From contig KV748207.1 of NCBI GenBank assembly GCA_001692895.1, positions 930,001-994,000 of the forward strand: a stretch of 64,000 nt of DNA. Direction: 5' to 3'. Both the position numbers and the translations under genes were made by a program. Source of the DNA: Cenococcum geophilum 1.58 (lineage: Eukaryota; Ascomycota; Dothideomycetes; Gloniales; Gloniaceae). Positions 12,210 through 24,144 of this stretch are shown here, one piece after another; positions within the stretch are counted from its first letter, which is position 1; the number at the start of each line of letters is the position of its first letter. A model generated the notes under the pieces. The model was not told the DNA's origin and made no database searches. It saw nothing but the letters and a program-made list of their open reading frames with translations.

Positions 12210-12814
12210 TTTAACCAGGTCGAAGCTTAGGCGAGTGCGGAGGGCGATCGAATTGGTCAAATAAGCTAATAAACTCTTTCGAAAAAAAGCCCGATCTCAG
12301 GGACAGATATTTCCCTTTTTCCTGCTGGGCGTCGAGACAGGTTGGTAGGTGAACGCTGAAGAGGAATTTCAGACCCAATGGACCGTACGAGGATTATAGA
12401 GCTAGTTTGACGTTGGCAGCAAGCTCCTCGGAGCTAACCCCCGCGGATTAGAAATAATGCGAATGGCGGTGGTACTCGCCAAGGCCGCCGCAGGGGCAGA
12501 AATACCAACTGCCCCACGACCTAATCGTCCTGCGTGGGCGTGCAACAGACGTGCGTCTTGGCTGTTCCATGCGTGTTTAGGATCATCTCATGCGGTTTGT
12601 CATATCTTGCCTCTCTTTCACTGGGATATAGACCGGAACGACACGACGATGCACCTAGATTGTCTGTTCTCCCAATTGACGAGGGCGGAAAGGGATGAGA
12701 CTACTTGGAAGGAGAGAGCGGTTTGCGTCCTGGAAGTGGCGAGGCAGGAAGGAGCTCGGGAGATTGGGCTGCTTTGTCGACTGTAGGGCTTGAATGGCTG
12801 CCGTTGAGGAAGTC

Positions 12815-12852
12815 CTCGTCATCGTCATCGTCATCGTCGTAGTAGTAGTAGT
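12815..12852 (+). repeat. Trinucleotide microsatellite
   Basis: Imperfect TCGTCA/TCG repeats pass directly into GTA/AGT repeats over about 38 bp. Confidence 0.9.
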
Positions 12853-13489
12853 GCTGGTTTCAGCAAAATGAAAACTACTCTCACAAGGCATCAAATAATC
12901 TTCCGAACGGATCTCCTTCCAGCTCACGTGCGTGCAATCCTATGCGGGTCTAAGACGGTCCACTTCCTCGCGAGAAGCCCAGACCACTGAGACCAGGCTG
13001 GGCTCTTGCGGGGGGGCTCCGTTGAGGCTACCGGCTTGTCCGCGTTGGCGGCCCATTCTCCCATTCCGAGTGATTCTTCATGCGCCCCAATATTCCCTCG
13101 GACGGACCGTGAGCCAGCTCTGCGGCAAAAATCATGGGCAGGATGGCGAGGCAAAAGGCAGGGCGAGGTGATTTGCGCGGCTACAGTGCGAATGGGAGCA
13201 GCATGTTTCCTGTACGTGGTAGTCGGTGAATGGGAATGGAATGGGATTGGGCCTGCGACTCCATGGAAGTATCCCCGAGTCATGCCTGCGGGTCCGAAAG
13301 TGGCTGGTTTTTCCACAGACTCCCGCTTCCACGTCGCGATGCTGGACCTTCGTTACCACGCCGTCGGAAAGCATGGCGGGCACATCAGCGGAGCAGCCTT
13401 TCCCAATCACGCTCTGGGCGTTGGGGGTGAGCCAAGTGCCGTATTTCTTTTATGTCCGATGCGTTGTTGCGTGGCTGCTTCCTTCCTGT

Positions 13490-14170
13490 TGACGTAGTTA
13501 CCTTATTTCGCCTGACAATATCATTCCAATTCAATCCTCCCGCCAGCTTACTTCCTTTCCCACGTCCTCCACGCCTGTGTATTCTATGCAATTGCTTTCT
13601 CCTCCCCTATTCTCACCATGACTGCTATGTGATTACCGCTGCCCAAGGATGCCTGACCCGCCACGCCGGAACCATACCAATCAGCGTCTTTGACTCTCAT
13701 CCTTTCCTCAACTTCCATCGCTCCCTCGCCTCAACCACCAACTTCAACATCTCGACCGACCTCTTCCACCACCATCACAAACCCGCTGCACTACTTGCTA
13801 CTTCCGGATCTAACACTCCTTGTCTCAACACCGTACTCGCCCCCTTTAGCGCTCTCGTCGTTGCTTTTCCCCGAATCCTACGACGAGATTAGCCAGACAT
13901 TCCCGGCAAGACGTGACAACGACCGTCTTGTGCTGTTCATCTCACTCCTCTCAATCTGTCATCGACGGGCCCGAAGCCACCCTAGGCTCTACTATCTTCT
14001 TTGTTCTTCATTGCTCGTTGTTAGTCAAGACGGCCTCGTTTTGCCGTCATCTGCCAACACCATCTTGTCGGCCTCACCACCAAGGTCAATCATACCGTTC
14101 TGTATCTGCTTTATGCACTATTACAGGGATCCTCGGCTGTTGTCTTTGCATTGTACGTCATGGTTCTTTA
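13490..14170 (+). other. Pyrimidine-rich stretch without a coding gene
   Basis: About 680 bp strongly biased to C and T on the plus strand, resembling the long CT-rich 5' leaders of highly expressed filamentous-fungal genes. Its open frames translate to Ser/Pro/Leu/Thr-rich sequence with no family resemblance. No coding region follows on the plus strand before the convergent methyltransferase gene ends at 14494. It may be a non-coding transcript, or the leader of a gene since lost. Confidence 0.35.
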
Positions 14171-14493
14171 TTGTTTCATATACTCTACTGAAAGATTACG
14201 GATAGGTGCTGGTGACCACAGGGGCGGAATCGGATTATTTGGACCTGAAAACTGCGAAAGGAGAGCATACATGAGGCTTGGAGATTACACACTTGAGTCC
14301 TTGCCAACTACTATAACCACTATATGTCGCCGACGGCATGTGTAGCATTACTCCGCTCAGCTGAATCAAGGCAAACGGCTACCCATGCTGCAGGCCACGT
14401 TCATCCCAACGCAACACTCAACGTTTCCTCCCCCAAGCAACATACCTTATTTCTGCTGTTAGTTATCCGTACTTCTTGAGGGATGGGTGGAAC

Positions 14494-15978
14494 TCACACT
14501 GGCATGTATAGCCGGTATCTCATATCCGCGACTTCATCACGCGCCTGCTGTGTGAACGCCTCCACTTGCTCCTTTGTCCAGCCCAGACGATGTGTGAATG
14601 GCCAGATTGCATGAGAATCAAGCAACTCCGCTACATTCTCCAAATTATCCTGGCCAATGCTTCGCAGGGTTGGATCTGATGGCGTTTTTCAAGGATTCGT
14701 CAGTGATGATTCGTAGATTCCTCAAGTGCTTATGTTGCCTCAGGAGTCCAAGCAGCAAAATTCCATCACCATCGTGAGAATGACATTGACATGGTCTAGG
14801 GCTTTACCCTACGGAAAGGAAGCCTTCGTTGTTCGAAAAAGAGAACAAAATCCCTAAACCAAGGCTTCCAGGTGGAATTGGAGTATATCCAAAATGGCAT
14901 AAGAAAATAAGAAGTAGAGGATAAGAAATGATTATACAGAATGACAATAAACTAACGGAGATTGCCATACCAGTCGACCACGGCCCAATAGGAAGGCTAT
15001 ATTGCAGACCTTGGACATCAACAAGCCCTGAATTTCTCATCAAATCTTGCAGGCGGGATCCTACTCTCGGATCTCTCTCTGTCTCCATGGCACGCCGATA
15101 GTAAGCGTACCATTTCCGTATGGCGTGGTCATCGGTGAGGAGCCCGCTATCAGATTGGAAATTATAATAATATTCCACCATCTGTACCCAGCCGTTTCGC
15201 TTTAGAAGTCTTCTTAGGTCCTTCACATAGTCTAGCCATCTGGTTCTCTTGATTCCGGGAGCGACAAACCGGGAATGAATTAGGTCATAGGTATTCGCTT
15301 GATCTGTCGGGGTTAAGGGGTCGTTTAAGTTCCACACCTCACATTCAAGATTATCTGGTTGATCAGGTAGGGTTGCTGGGTAGATATCGATTGCCGTTAC
15401 CTATCCGGATGGAATTATCAGCAACGCCGGGTTAGGTATCTCATGACCGATTACGGAGATTAGGACAACAAGAATCATCTGCCGTTAAAGGTGCTGGATC
15501 TCATGGCGTTGTCGAGATTCACTAGGAAAATCACCTTCGGCCATGTCGGAATTGGAAAGGATCATTGCTTACTCTGCTATCAGTGTAGGTTTCTGCCATG
15601 GCTACTGCCCATTGTCCTCTTCCATAACCACAATCTAGGATCCTCATCGGATAGTCGATGGGTGGGAAGAACAGTGCGTCTCGTGACCTTTCCGCGAAAA
15701 GTCTCTGTATGACATCGTGTTGCGACTCAAGTCTATCTTCTTCATCCTTCAGAAATGTTAGCCTTGGAAACACAGCTGGCGGAGCTCTCATAAGGACATC
15801 CCCCAACAACCATAATAACGTGGAAGTTTACTCCCAGGCTAAGAAGCCTGCTGCAAACGGTCAAACGTACCTCATCTACTGGAACACAATATATTCTATG
15901 GGTTACAGAATGTATCTGAAAGTCTCTATCGTGGATGTTTACTGTTTCTCTGTATGCGGCCTCGTCGACTTCTGCCAT
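14494..15978 (-). CDS. SAM-dependent methyltransferase, TAM/LaeA-like
   Basis: Four exons on the minus strand: 15978-15871, 15746-15573, 15400-14971 and 14675-14494, encoding 297 residues. Introns are 124, 172, 47-fold larger than none of the usual short class at 295 nt for the last; all keep phase, and the last splits an Asp codon. Class I Rossmann motifs are visible: motif I ILDCGYGRGQW (residues 72-82), the acidic residue after beta-2 in VTAIDIYP (Asp99), and WNLNDPL (117-123). NTYDLIHSRFVAPGIKRTRWLDYV, GWVQMVEYYYNFQSDSG and a C-terminal LLDSHAIWPFTHRLGWTKEQ block follow. This is the fungal TAM-domain family that includes LaeA-like proteins and many enzymes next to secondary-metabolite genes. 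No biosynthetic backbone gene is nearby, so substrate and role stay open. The 5' start is the first ATG giving the conserved YRETVNIHDRDFQ block. Confidence 0.88.
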
Positions 15979-18900
15979 CCTGCTTTAGATATATGCGCCG
16001 TTCAAGAAAGATATTTCTATGCGATGAAGCAAAATCTTCGTAAGTATCCTAGGGCGGATCGCTGCGTTGCATTCAGACCCCTCTGCAATGTCTCTTTTGA
16101 CAGATGACGCTATGTCAACAAGGATGCGGCTATGTTATAGTGCGTCAGCAAGGGCATTCCTCCAGCAGATTGGTTTAATGAGAAATTCTAACTCGTCAAG
16201 AATACCGAAAGGAGATATCCACAATGTGCAGTGTCGCATGTCTTAACGTTAAGGACGAGAGTCACAGACGCTTGGCGTTTACAAGAGGGCTGAGGAACTT
16301 GAGACGATGGAGCAGGGTCTGGTATCGTGATGACTACGTTGCATAAGACTCGGGCTCAGATTCTGAAACCTGCCGCAATGCCTGCGGCAAACTAGTTAAA
16401 GCATCGGCAAAAGGCCACACAAGGAGGAAAACGTCGCCCTCCCATGAAGATCACGGCTCACCTGACAAACAGAGCCAGGGAGTCGCCCTATAGACAACGA
16501 GCCGGATATAGCCTTGGTTGGCAATCACGCCCCTTGACTGGATACGTCTAGTAAGCCTGGAAATACGGTGAATGAGCTGGCCTGCCAGCCACGGGAACCC
16601 GGCCTAAACGCTGGCTGCGAAGGGTCAGTAGGAGACAGCTGTCAACACTCCTTGGGGTTCTGGAACAGGCTCCCGAATGCAGAGTTGGTTGCACCCGACC
16701 GAAACATGAAGGATTCTGCTGGCCGTAGAGAGGTAGCCTGTGGCCTCTCGGGCGTCGGAGGGTCCCAACTTTTCCAAATACCCATTCGCTGCTCTCCAGC
16801 ATCGCGACTGACGCAATGGCCGAGGGACTAGCGGCATGGGGGACGGTCCACAACAGCGACAACCGGTAGAATTAGGCCGTTCCCTTGAAAGGAGAAAGAG
16901 AAGTTAAAGCAGCAGGCGCGGCTTCCGTTATCGGGAATTTCTGCGTAACCGCGATTGGAGCAGTTAATTGAAGCTGAGGAGGCCAGTGGCAAGCCTTCTC
17001 GTAGCTTGAGTGGGCATAGTTCATTGGTTTGTCAGTTGACCAAGAAAATTGGTGGTCAACCTAACAATGAGCTACCGTCATCTCATAAACTCCGAAACTA
17101 ACTTAGCGGGAGCTTGACCAGCCCAGTTGGAACACAAAACGCCGTGCCCGGATGGCGCCGATAAGGCTTTCCGGTAAACTAGTTCCCAGCGACATGGCCT
17201 TGGAATATAGAGTCCTCCAGAAGCCCATGAGACTGCTGGACTGATGCCGGGGTGGTATGCTCCCCCCAGATTATTGCCGCAGCGGGCGAGAAGGAGGGCA
17301 TCACCACCCACCAGAAAGCCTGCTGGTGCCACTTCTGGTTGATTGGGCTCGCTTACCCACACGAAACAAATTGGATAACTGCCCTCGCTGCACATCGCCA
17401 GGTCGCCCACACAACACCCGCTATCCGCCTTACCAGACCGCCAAGCGGAGAGAATTACCCTGAAAATGTGACCTGTCCTCTGCGCGTCCGCCCCCCCCAG
17501 CGAATCCAGACAGGCGTCTTTCCATGCTCGCCGGGTCAGCGAGCTCCGTCTTGCTGCTAGCCAGCGCTGGCTCGTCCTGGCATTGAATCCTGCTATGCAG
17601 AGATCTTGGCTCCACCACGTGGTGGTCTGGCAGTCACAATTCCCAAAGCATCTTCCCGCACCGCCCTCTGCTTTGGGACTTGATCTACCGCCGATTTCGC
17701 GCAGCTGAACAGGCTGTGCCGTTGCGCATCCTCCTCCTGCTTGTCAGTTTACGCCTACGGGAGACATCATAGCACCCGCATTATGTAGCTATCCGCCTCA
17801 CGCCTGCATGGCTGCGCACTCCACCGGCAACGGGATGGGGCCTCAAAATTGAGCTCACCTCAAGATTCGGCCGATTTTGCCTTTGCCTGATCTTGCATTG
17901 TCAACCCTTGCCGCTATTCCTCATGCGGCAATGGCTTTACTCGTTTCGATCATTTGAGACGACGCCACTCTACCGCATATTGTCATGATATGTTAGCTAC
18001 TCCCAAAACATGACATCTGAGGTACTCCTCTGTTGCAAAACCTGGCTCAGGGCAAACCTCAAGTGGCCTGTACACTGGCGTGTGGGGTTTAGTTTGTCAT
18101 TTACTTGCATTAGAGCCTTCGTTTAAGAGTCATGATGCGTCCACCAGTCTGCTCACTCTGTGGATGTCAGGCATAAGTTAGTTCAGAATCCTCTCCTTTA
18201 GCGTCTCTAAAGCGCATGCCTTAGACAAATTAATACAGTTCATCGTTCAGCATCACTTCCCTCGCCTCTCTGTAGGGTGACGTTATGGATACAAATACGT
18301 TCCCGAGCAGAACCTTGTACATACTTCCGCCCCGCGTTCTCATCTGAAGATCCGCAGTCGCAGTTCCTAGATCAAACCCTCATGTTGCGCTGTTTTTAGT
18401 GTCCACCAATGCGCGGAAGGCGCGAAGAAAGCCGGTTTGCTAAACGCCCTGTTTAACGTGGGACGGTAACCTCGGTAGGCTCACCGATCAGGTTCTAGAG
18501 TCTCGCGTAGTAATAGCTATGAACTGAGCGTGCATCATCACTCATCACTTTGCATCCTTTATTATAGTCCAGGGCGGTCAGGGGAGTAAGAACGATATCA
18601 GAACATGGCTTTAGCGTCGTATTGGCTAGATACAATTGCCGTTGGCATAGGGCTATCACAAAGTGGGTGTGATTGAAGTGGGACTATTGGCTCATTTTGC
18701 AGTGGGATTCAAGAAGATTTAATCCACACGGTAGTGGACGTTATAACGGCTCTAGCTTACTCGGATTAAGTGCGCTATATGTGGAGTGATCTAGGGAGTC
18801 ATCTACAATCAGCTAATGTGATAAGAGTAGGCATTAACAACATGTTAAAAGGGGCATATGGGCATATCCGCCGTCTATATAATGTGACTGTTGAGCGTTT

Positions 18901-19104
18901 ATCTTAACATGCGGACTCGCGATTCATGCGGTCGCCTTCACTGGAACCGATTCATAGCGCACGGGACGTTGCGGGGAACGCCTGTGCTGCCGAGATTTAC
19001 AGTCGAGCAGAACAGCACCTTGCATGAATCCCCTCTCAACAAGTTGCTTGTTTGTCACCCGACCTTCTTAGACGAAGACTATACCCGATCGCAACTATCG
19101 TCGT
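15979..19104. other. 3.1-kb gene-poor region
   Basis: I find no supportable gene. Open frames of 60-150 codons overlap on both strands (for example 16548-16862 and 17078-17410, both minus) but show no domain, no splice-linked continuation and no family resemblance. Composition is normal, so it is not part of the RIP island. No tRNA-like box B (GGTTCGANTCC) was noticed. Confidence 0.5.
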
Positions 19105-20693
19105 TTATATGCTCTCGATGGACTTGACCCTGCGATCCTGGCCGACAACTAGCCTTAACTGCCTCCCCTTGTCCCCTGACTCGAATATCCCCTTACGCAG
19201 TATTGGCGTGTAGAGTTCGTAAGCAGGATAGTCTGTTTAGACCAAGGTCAGCCAAGCTGCAAGCAAGTCTGAAGTTCCGCCAGCGGAGATCGAGATCAGG
19301 TTAGACATCGGGATGGATTGTGGGCCGCGCGGGGGCCGAACTCTGCCATCGCCTGGCTCCTGCGAGCTTGATGATACTTACATCCATTTACGAAGTTGAT
19401 GACTTGTTCGTCAGTCATACCCACACCTTTCGAAGCACGTAGAGCTGCTTCTTGTTGGAGGCGCCAGTCGTAGACAAACTTCGTATCTTCGGCATCGCTA
19501 CCACCATTGTCAACTGATCTGCTCATTTACGACAACAAGGGGATTCTAGGAGAAACTTACATATGGACGAACGCATCCAATGAGCTGGGCACAAAAGTCA
19601 GCATGCTAAAGCCCATTCTGCTTCCCTGAACGGCAATGCAGAACATTGTCCAACTAACGAAAGGGCGGAATTACTCGGTCAACATATCGTAGCCTCTTAA
19701 GGCCTCATTAACAAACATCAGGTCCTGCAATCGGTGCTTCGCCAATTGCGTTTCAGCCGCTCCGTCGTTCTCCCACTCCCTTGCCTCAGCCCATTTCCAC
19801 TCCAACTCGTCGTTATTGAGCGCACGAAATCCCACACTCCAACCCTCGAACACCACGAGCTCTATCGGCTTCTCGCCTGGCTTATTTACAGTCTCCCAAG
19901 AGGCCTCATCGGTGCGATCTCCCTGGCCATTGAACTGCGATTTATCGTAGACGGGGATTTTCGTCTGTTGGCGAGACTGCAGGGCTGAAAAGACAGCAGC
20001 ACCAAGGGCAAGGTCGTGGGTTGAGGGTTGGCCGCGATGCTGAACTAGGGGATTCAGGGGATGGGATTTGGCGAGGACGACTTGGGCGGAGTATGGGAGA
20101 TAGAGATCATCGATGCTCAGGACAACGGTGGGAAGGGAGTATGGAGGGGATTGGAGGGTGTTGCAAAGAGTTGAGACCTGGTGAAGACATTAAGGGGCTG
20201 CATTTTAAGACGTAGTTTGATTGCGGTACATGAGGGAAATGGTAAACAGAGATTGAGGATTATGTTGTTGTCAATGGACAATTCCAGGGATGTTGATTTC
20301 GTGAGCCTTTTTTTTTAAAAAGGGTTCTAGACCCTTGCGTTGGCGGAACGACGAAAGCGGAAATATGGTTTGACAACGCAACATCAAATGTTTAACCACG
20401 AACGCAAGAGAGGTGGCAATGAAAGTTTAAATTCGAGTCTGAGTAACCCTGAGTTTTGGAGAGGGAGAGGGCAGATTGAATGAATGCTAGCAGTACCAAG
20501 CATGCACACGACATAGATAAATGTGGCATTAACGTACCAAAGTGGTCTTGCCAGCTCCTTGGACGCCATTTAAACCTAAGAAGAAGGGTGGCGGCGGCTC
20601 GCTCCTGTTAGCATACTTTTCCCGATGGGCTTCTAGCCGCTCAAGGATGAAGGGGATGCAGTGTTCGGACTTGTCGTCAATGATCTGGGGCAT
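19105..20693 (-). CDS. Tda10-like P-loop kinase (glycerate kinase-like)
   Basis: Five exons on the minus strand: 20693-20538, 20177-19675, 19584-19561, 19497-19382 and 19232-19105, encoding 308 residues. Exon 3 is only 24 nt. Introns are 360, 90, 63 and 149 nt. Conserved family blocks read through each junction: NGVQGAGKTTL|VSTL (Walker A, residues 43-50), VVLSIDDLYLPY, HPLNPLVQHRGQPSTHD, IPVYDKSQFNGQGDR, VVFEGWSVGF, FVNEALRGYD, the exon-3 block SLDAFVHI, DAEDTKFVYDWRLQQE, GMTDEQVINFVNGYYPAYELY and QLRLVVGQDRRVKSI. These mark the P-loop kinase family of yeast Tda10 (YGR205W) and plant D-glycerate 3-kinase; the physiological substrate of the fungal members is uncertain. The gene is divergent from the beta-oxidation gene, 379 bp away. 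Confidence 0.92.
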
Positions 20694-21072
20694 GATAGGT
20701 GTGATTATAGACCACTATGGTGGCTCTCTCATCATGCGGCGAGTGTTTTTACAGGCCGATGATCACAAGATGAATCGCATATGTACATCCCCATTCGTCG
20801 CCTGCCTCAGACTCTGGCATGTGAAAGAGGCATCACGTGCTTTGCGCCTCCCCAGCAGAGCCTACCTCGGCACGATGACGACCTGAAGCTCGGTCATCGC
20901 GGCACTTGCAACCAGCACTCTAATAAATCGATTCAACCGTACACCTCTCGTTGTCTCCATTTAATTCCCCCCCTCCTTTTTTCCCCTACCCCATCTCCAT
21001 TGCCATCGCTGCATTTATTTTCTTGCCCGTTGCATCCTCTCTTTGTTTGCGTTATTGAGTAAGACGACTACT
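20694..21072. promoter_or_regulatory. Shared divergent promoter, kinase and FOX2-type genes
   Basis: A 379-bp region separates the two start codons. It holds CCTCGG at 20865-20870, about 205 bp before the FOX2-type ATG, and CACGTG at 20834-20839. A CT-rich stretch (20935-21050) directly precedes the FOX2-type start. CCTCGG is the established core site of FarA/FarB, the zinc-cluster regulators of fatty-acid catabolism in Aspergillus. A single copy also occurs by chance, so control by fatty acids is inferred from target identity plus motif. Confidence 0.55.
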
Positions 21073-24000
21073 ATGACGTCCCCGCAAGAGCTGCGTTTCG
21101 ACGGCCAGACGGTCGTTGTGACAGGCGCTGGTGGTGGCTTGGGCAAGCAATACGCTCTGTTCTATGGCTCAAGAGGCGCGAATGTTGTCGTGAACGACCT
21201 AGGTGGCAGCTTCAAAGGCGAGGGCAAGTCGACTAAGGTGAGATTTTGCTCCAGTGGGATCCGGTGCCGTCTTAAGCTCCAACGATTGCCATCAAGCCTT
21301 GCTTTATCCTTTCCTCCACACCTTCCATGTCGCAAACTCTGCTAATCCATTGCTTGTCTGCAGGCAGCCGATGTCGTTGTCGAAGAGATCAGAGCCAAGG
21401 GCGGCAAGGCCGTTGGCAACTACAATAGCGTCGAGAATGGCGAGGCCATCATCGAAACAGCTATCAAGAACTTCGGTCGCGTGGATGTCCTCATCAATAA
21501 CGCTGGTATCCTACGGGATATCAGCTTCAAGAATATGAAGGACCAGGATTGGGATTTGATCATGGCTGTTCACGTCCGGGGCGCATACAAGGTGCGTTAC
21601 AATGATTGCGTGTAGTTAGGATAATTTGCTTACTTGGGAAATAGTGCGCAAGAGCTGCATGGCCGTATTTCAGGAAACAGAAATATGGCCGTGTCATTAG
21701 CACTGCGTCCGCCGCTGGTCTCTTTGGCAACTTTGGACAGTGCAATTACTCGGGTATGTTCAAATCCATTGTGTTACAGAGGAACTTGGCACTAATATAT
21801 TAAAGCTGCAAAATTGGCCCTTGTTGGCTTTACAGAGACCCTCGCAAAGGAAGGGTTGAAATACAACATCCTCTGCAACACCATTGCTCCCATCGCCGCA
21901 AGCCGAATGACGCAGACCGTCATGCCTCCAGATGTCCTGGAGATCCTGAAGCCAGAATGGGTTGTTCCTCTCGTGGCTGTTCTCACTCACAAATCGAACA
22001 CCGAGACTGGATCGTTATATGAGGTTGGTGGCGGTCACATTGCTAAACTGCGGTGGGAACGCTCGAAGGGAGCGTTGTACAAGGCCGACGGTTCATTAAG
22101 GCCCGGATCTATTCTCAGCAAGTGGAATGAAGTCAACGACTTCTCTCAGCCTGAGTACCCGACTGGCCCTGCCAACTTCATGGAGTTGCTTGAGGCGGCG
22201 CAACAGCTGTCTCCGAATAAGCCTGGCGAGCCATTGGACTTCAAGGGAAAAGTTGTCCTCATTACCGGTGCTGGAGCGGGGTAAGCTAATATTAGAAGCT
22301 TAAGTAAGTTACCAGCTAATTCTTGCAGTCTCGGCCGCTCTTACGCTCTGCTTTTTGCTAAACTCGGCGCCAAGGTCGTTGTAAATGATCTTGTAAATCC
22401 TGATACAGTCGTCCAGGAAATACAAAAGATGGGAGGTGAAGCCATCCCAAACAAGGCCAACGTGACAGACGGTGATGCTGTTGTCAAGTCAGCCATTGAC
22501 GCCTATGGCCGCATCGATGTACTGATCAACAATGCCGGTATCCTCAGGGATAAGGCGTTCACTAACATGGACGACGGGATGTTCGACATCGTTATGGGAG
22601 TGCATTTGCGGGGAACCTATAAATGCACCAAGGCTGCCTGGCCGTACATGCTCAAGCAGAAATATGGCCGCATCATCAATACCACTAGCACTAGTGGTAT
22701 CTACGGCAACTTCGGCCAGGCTAACTATGCAGCAGCTAAATGCGGTATTCTTGGGTTCTCACGCGCGCTAGCACGTGAAGGTGCCAAGCACAACATCTGG
22801 GTCAATACCATTGCCCCCAATGCTGGCACCCAGCTCACACGTACAATCATGCCGGAGGAGATGGTGCAGGCATTTAAGCCAGACTACGTGGCGCCTCTCG
22901 TCGTCTTGCTTTGCTCGGACAAGACGCCTGAGCCGCCTACCGGTCGCCTCTATGAAGTTGGCAGCGGCTGGGTTGCCCAGACGAGGTGGCAGCGCACAGG
23001 CGGCCACGGCTTCCCCATAGATCAGCCCCTTACGCCGGAAGCGGTGCTCAAGGTGTGGGATAAGATCAACGACTTCAATGATGGCCGCGCGGATCACCCG
23101 GAGAGCAACCAGGATGGTCTTAAGTCGATTATGGCTAATATGGGCAACACGGTTGGGGGAAAGAAGAAGAGCGGGAAGGTCGATAAGGAGATCTTAGAGA
23201 ACATCGAGAAGGCGAAGAAGGCCCAGGCGCAAGGGACTGAGTTCAAATACGATGAGCGGGATGTCATTCTCTACAGTAAGCCTAACCCCTAAGCCTCCTC
23301 CTTTGCTCTATGCAAAGTTATTTTGAAGGCACAGTAACTTACATGATATCCAGATCTCGGCGTCGGCGCCAAACGGACAGACCTCCCCCTTGTATATGAG
23401 AACTCAGACAACTTCCAGGTCCTCCCAACCTTCGGCGTCATCCCGCCCTTCAACGCCGTCGCGCCCTTCTCACTAGGTGATATTGTGCCAAACTTCTCGC
23501 CCATGATGTTGCTGCACGGCGAGCAATACCTTGAGATCCGCAAATTCCCGATCCCAACGGAAGCGACGCTAGTGTCATACCCGAAGCTAGTCGAAGTAAT
23601 CGACAAGGGCAACGCGGGTATTGTGGTGACGGGCACAACGACCAAAGACGCGCGGACGGGCGAGGATCTGTTCTACAATGAGTTGACCGTGTTTATCCGC
23701 GGCTCGGGCGGCTTCAGCGGCCCCACCAAGGGCGCGGACAGGGGTGCGGCGACCAAGGTGCACAAGCCGCCGCAGCGCGCCCCGGACGCCGTCGTCGAGG
23801 AGAAGACGACCGAGGAGCAGGCCGCCCTGTACCGCCTGTCCGGCGACCGCAACCCGCTGCACATCGACCCAGAGTTCAGCAGGGTCGGCGGCTTCAAGGT
23901 CCCCATCCTGCACGGGCTGTGCTTCTTCGGCTATGCGGGCAAGCATGTCGTCCAGACGTATGGTGTCTTTAAGAACGTGAAAGTCCGGTTTGCGGGCACG

Positions 24001-24144
24001 GTTTTGCCGGGCCAGACGCTGCGGACCGAAATGTGGAGGGAGGGGAATAAGGTCGTGTTCCAGACGAAGGTGGTCGAGACGGGGAAACTATGTATTGCGG
24101 GTGCTGGGGCGGAGTTGGCTGGGGGTGCGGCGGCGAAGTTGTAG
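21073..24144 (+). CDS. FOX2: Peroxisomal multifunctional beta-oxidation enzyme
   Basis: Six exons: 21073-21237, 21364-21591, 21645-21753, 21806-22280, 22329-23275 and 23354-24144, encoding 904 residues. The introns (126, 53, 52, 48 and 78 nt) have GT donors and AG acceptors and all keep the frame. The protein has two tandem short-chain dehydrogenase domains and a C-terminal hydratase-2 (hot-dog) domain. SDR 1 has TGAGGGLG at 17-24, NNAG and the NYSAAK active site. SDR 2 has TGAGAGLG around 320, NNAG and NYAAAK. The hydratase motif [12 protein letters not shown] is near 804-815. It should perform enoyl-CoA hydration and (3R)-hydroxyacyl-CoA dehydrogenation. The last residues, AKL, form a type 1 peroxisomal targeting signal. 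Length matches fungal Fox2 (about 900). The start is the first ATG, giving [12 protein letters not shown]. Confidence 0.97.

Larger units (their letters stand above)
12002..14493. other. 2.5-kb gene-poor intergenic region
   Basis: No recognisable coding gene on either strand; short open frames overlap in several frames and lack known motifs. It holds a G15 run, a trinucleotide microsatellite and a long pyrimidine-rich stretch, listed separately. Composition is normal and shows no RIP signature. Confidence 0.6.

Noticed and set aside
12457-12786. 109-codon plus-strand frame
   Set aside because: No recognisable motif and overlapped by an equally long minus-strand frame.
13006-13497. 163-codon plus-strand frame
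   Set aside because: Several overlapping frames of equal quality; no conserved features.
16548-16862. Open frames on both strands in the 16-17.6 kb gap
   Set aside because: No domain, no supporting splice structure; likely chance in GC-balanced DNA.
18891-19127. 78-codon plus-strand frame
   Set aside because: Its 3' end overlaps the last exon of the kinase gene in antisense; no independent support.
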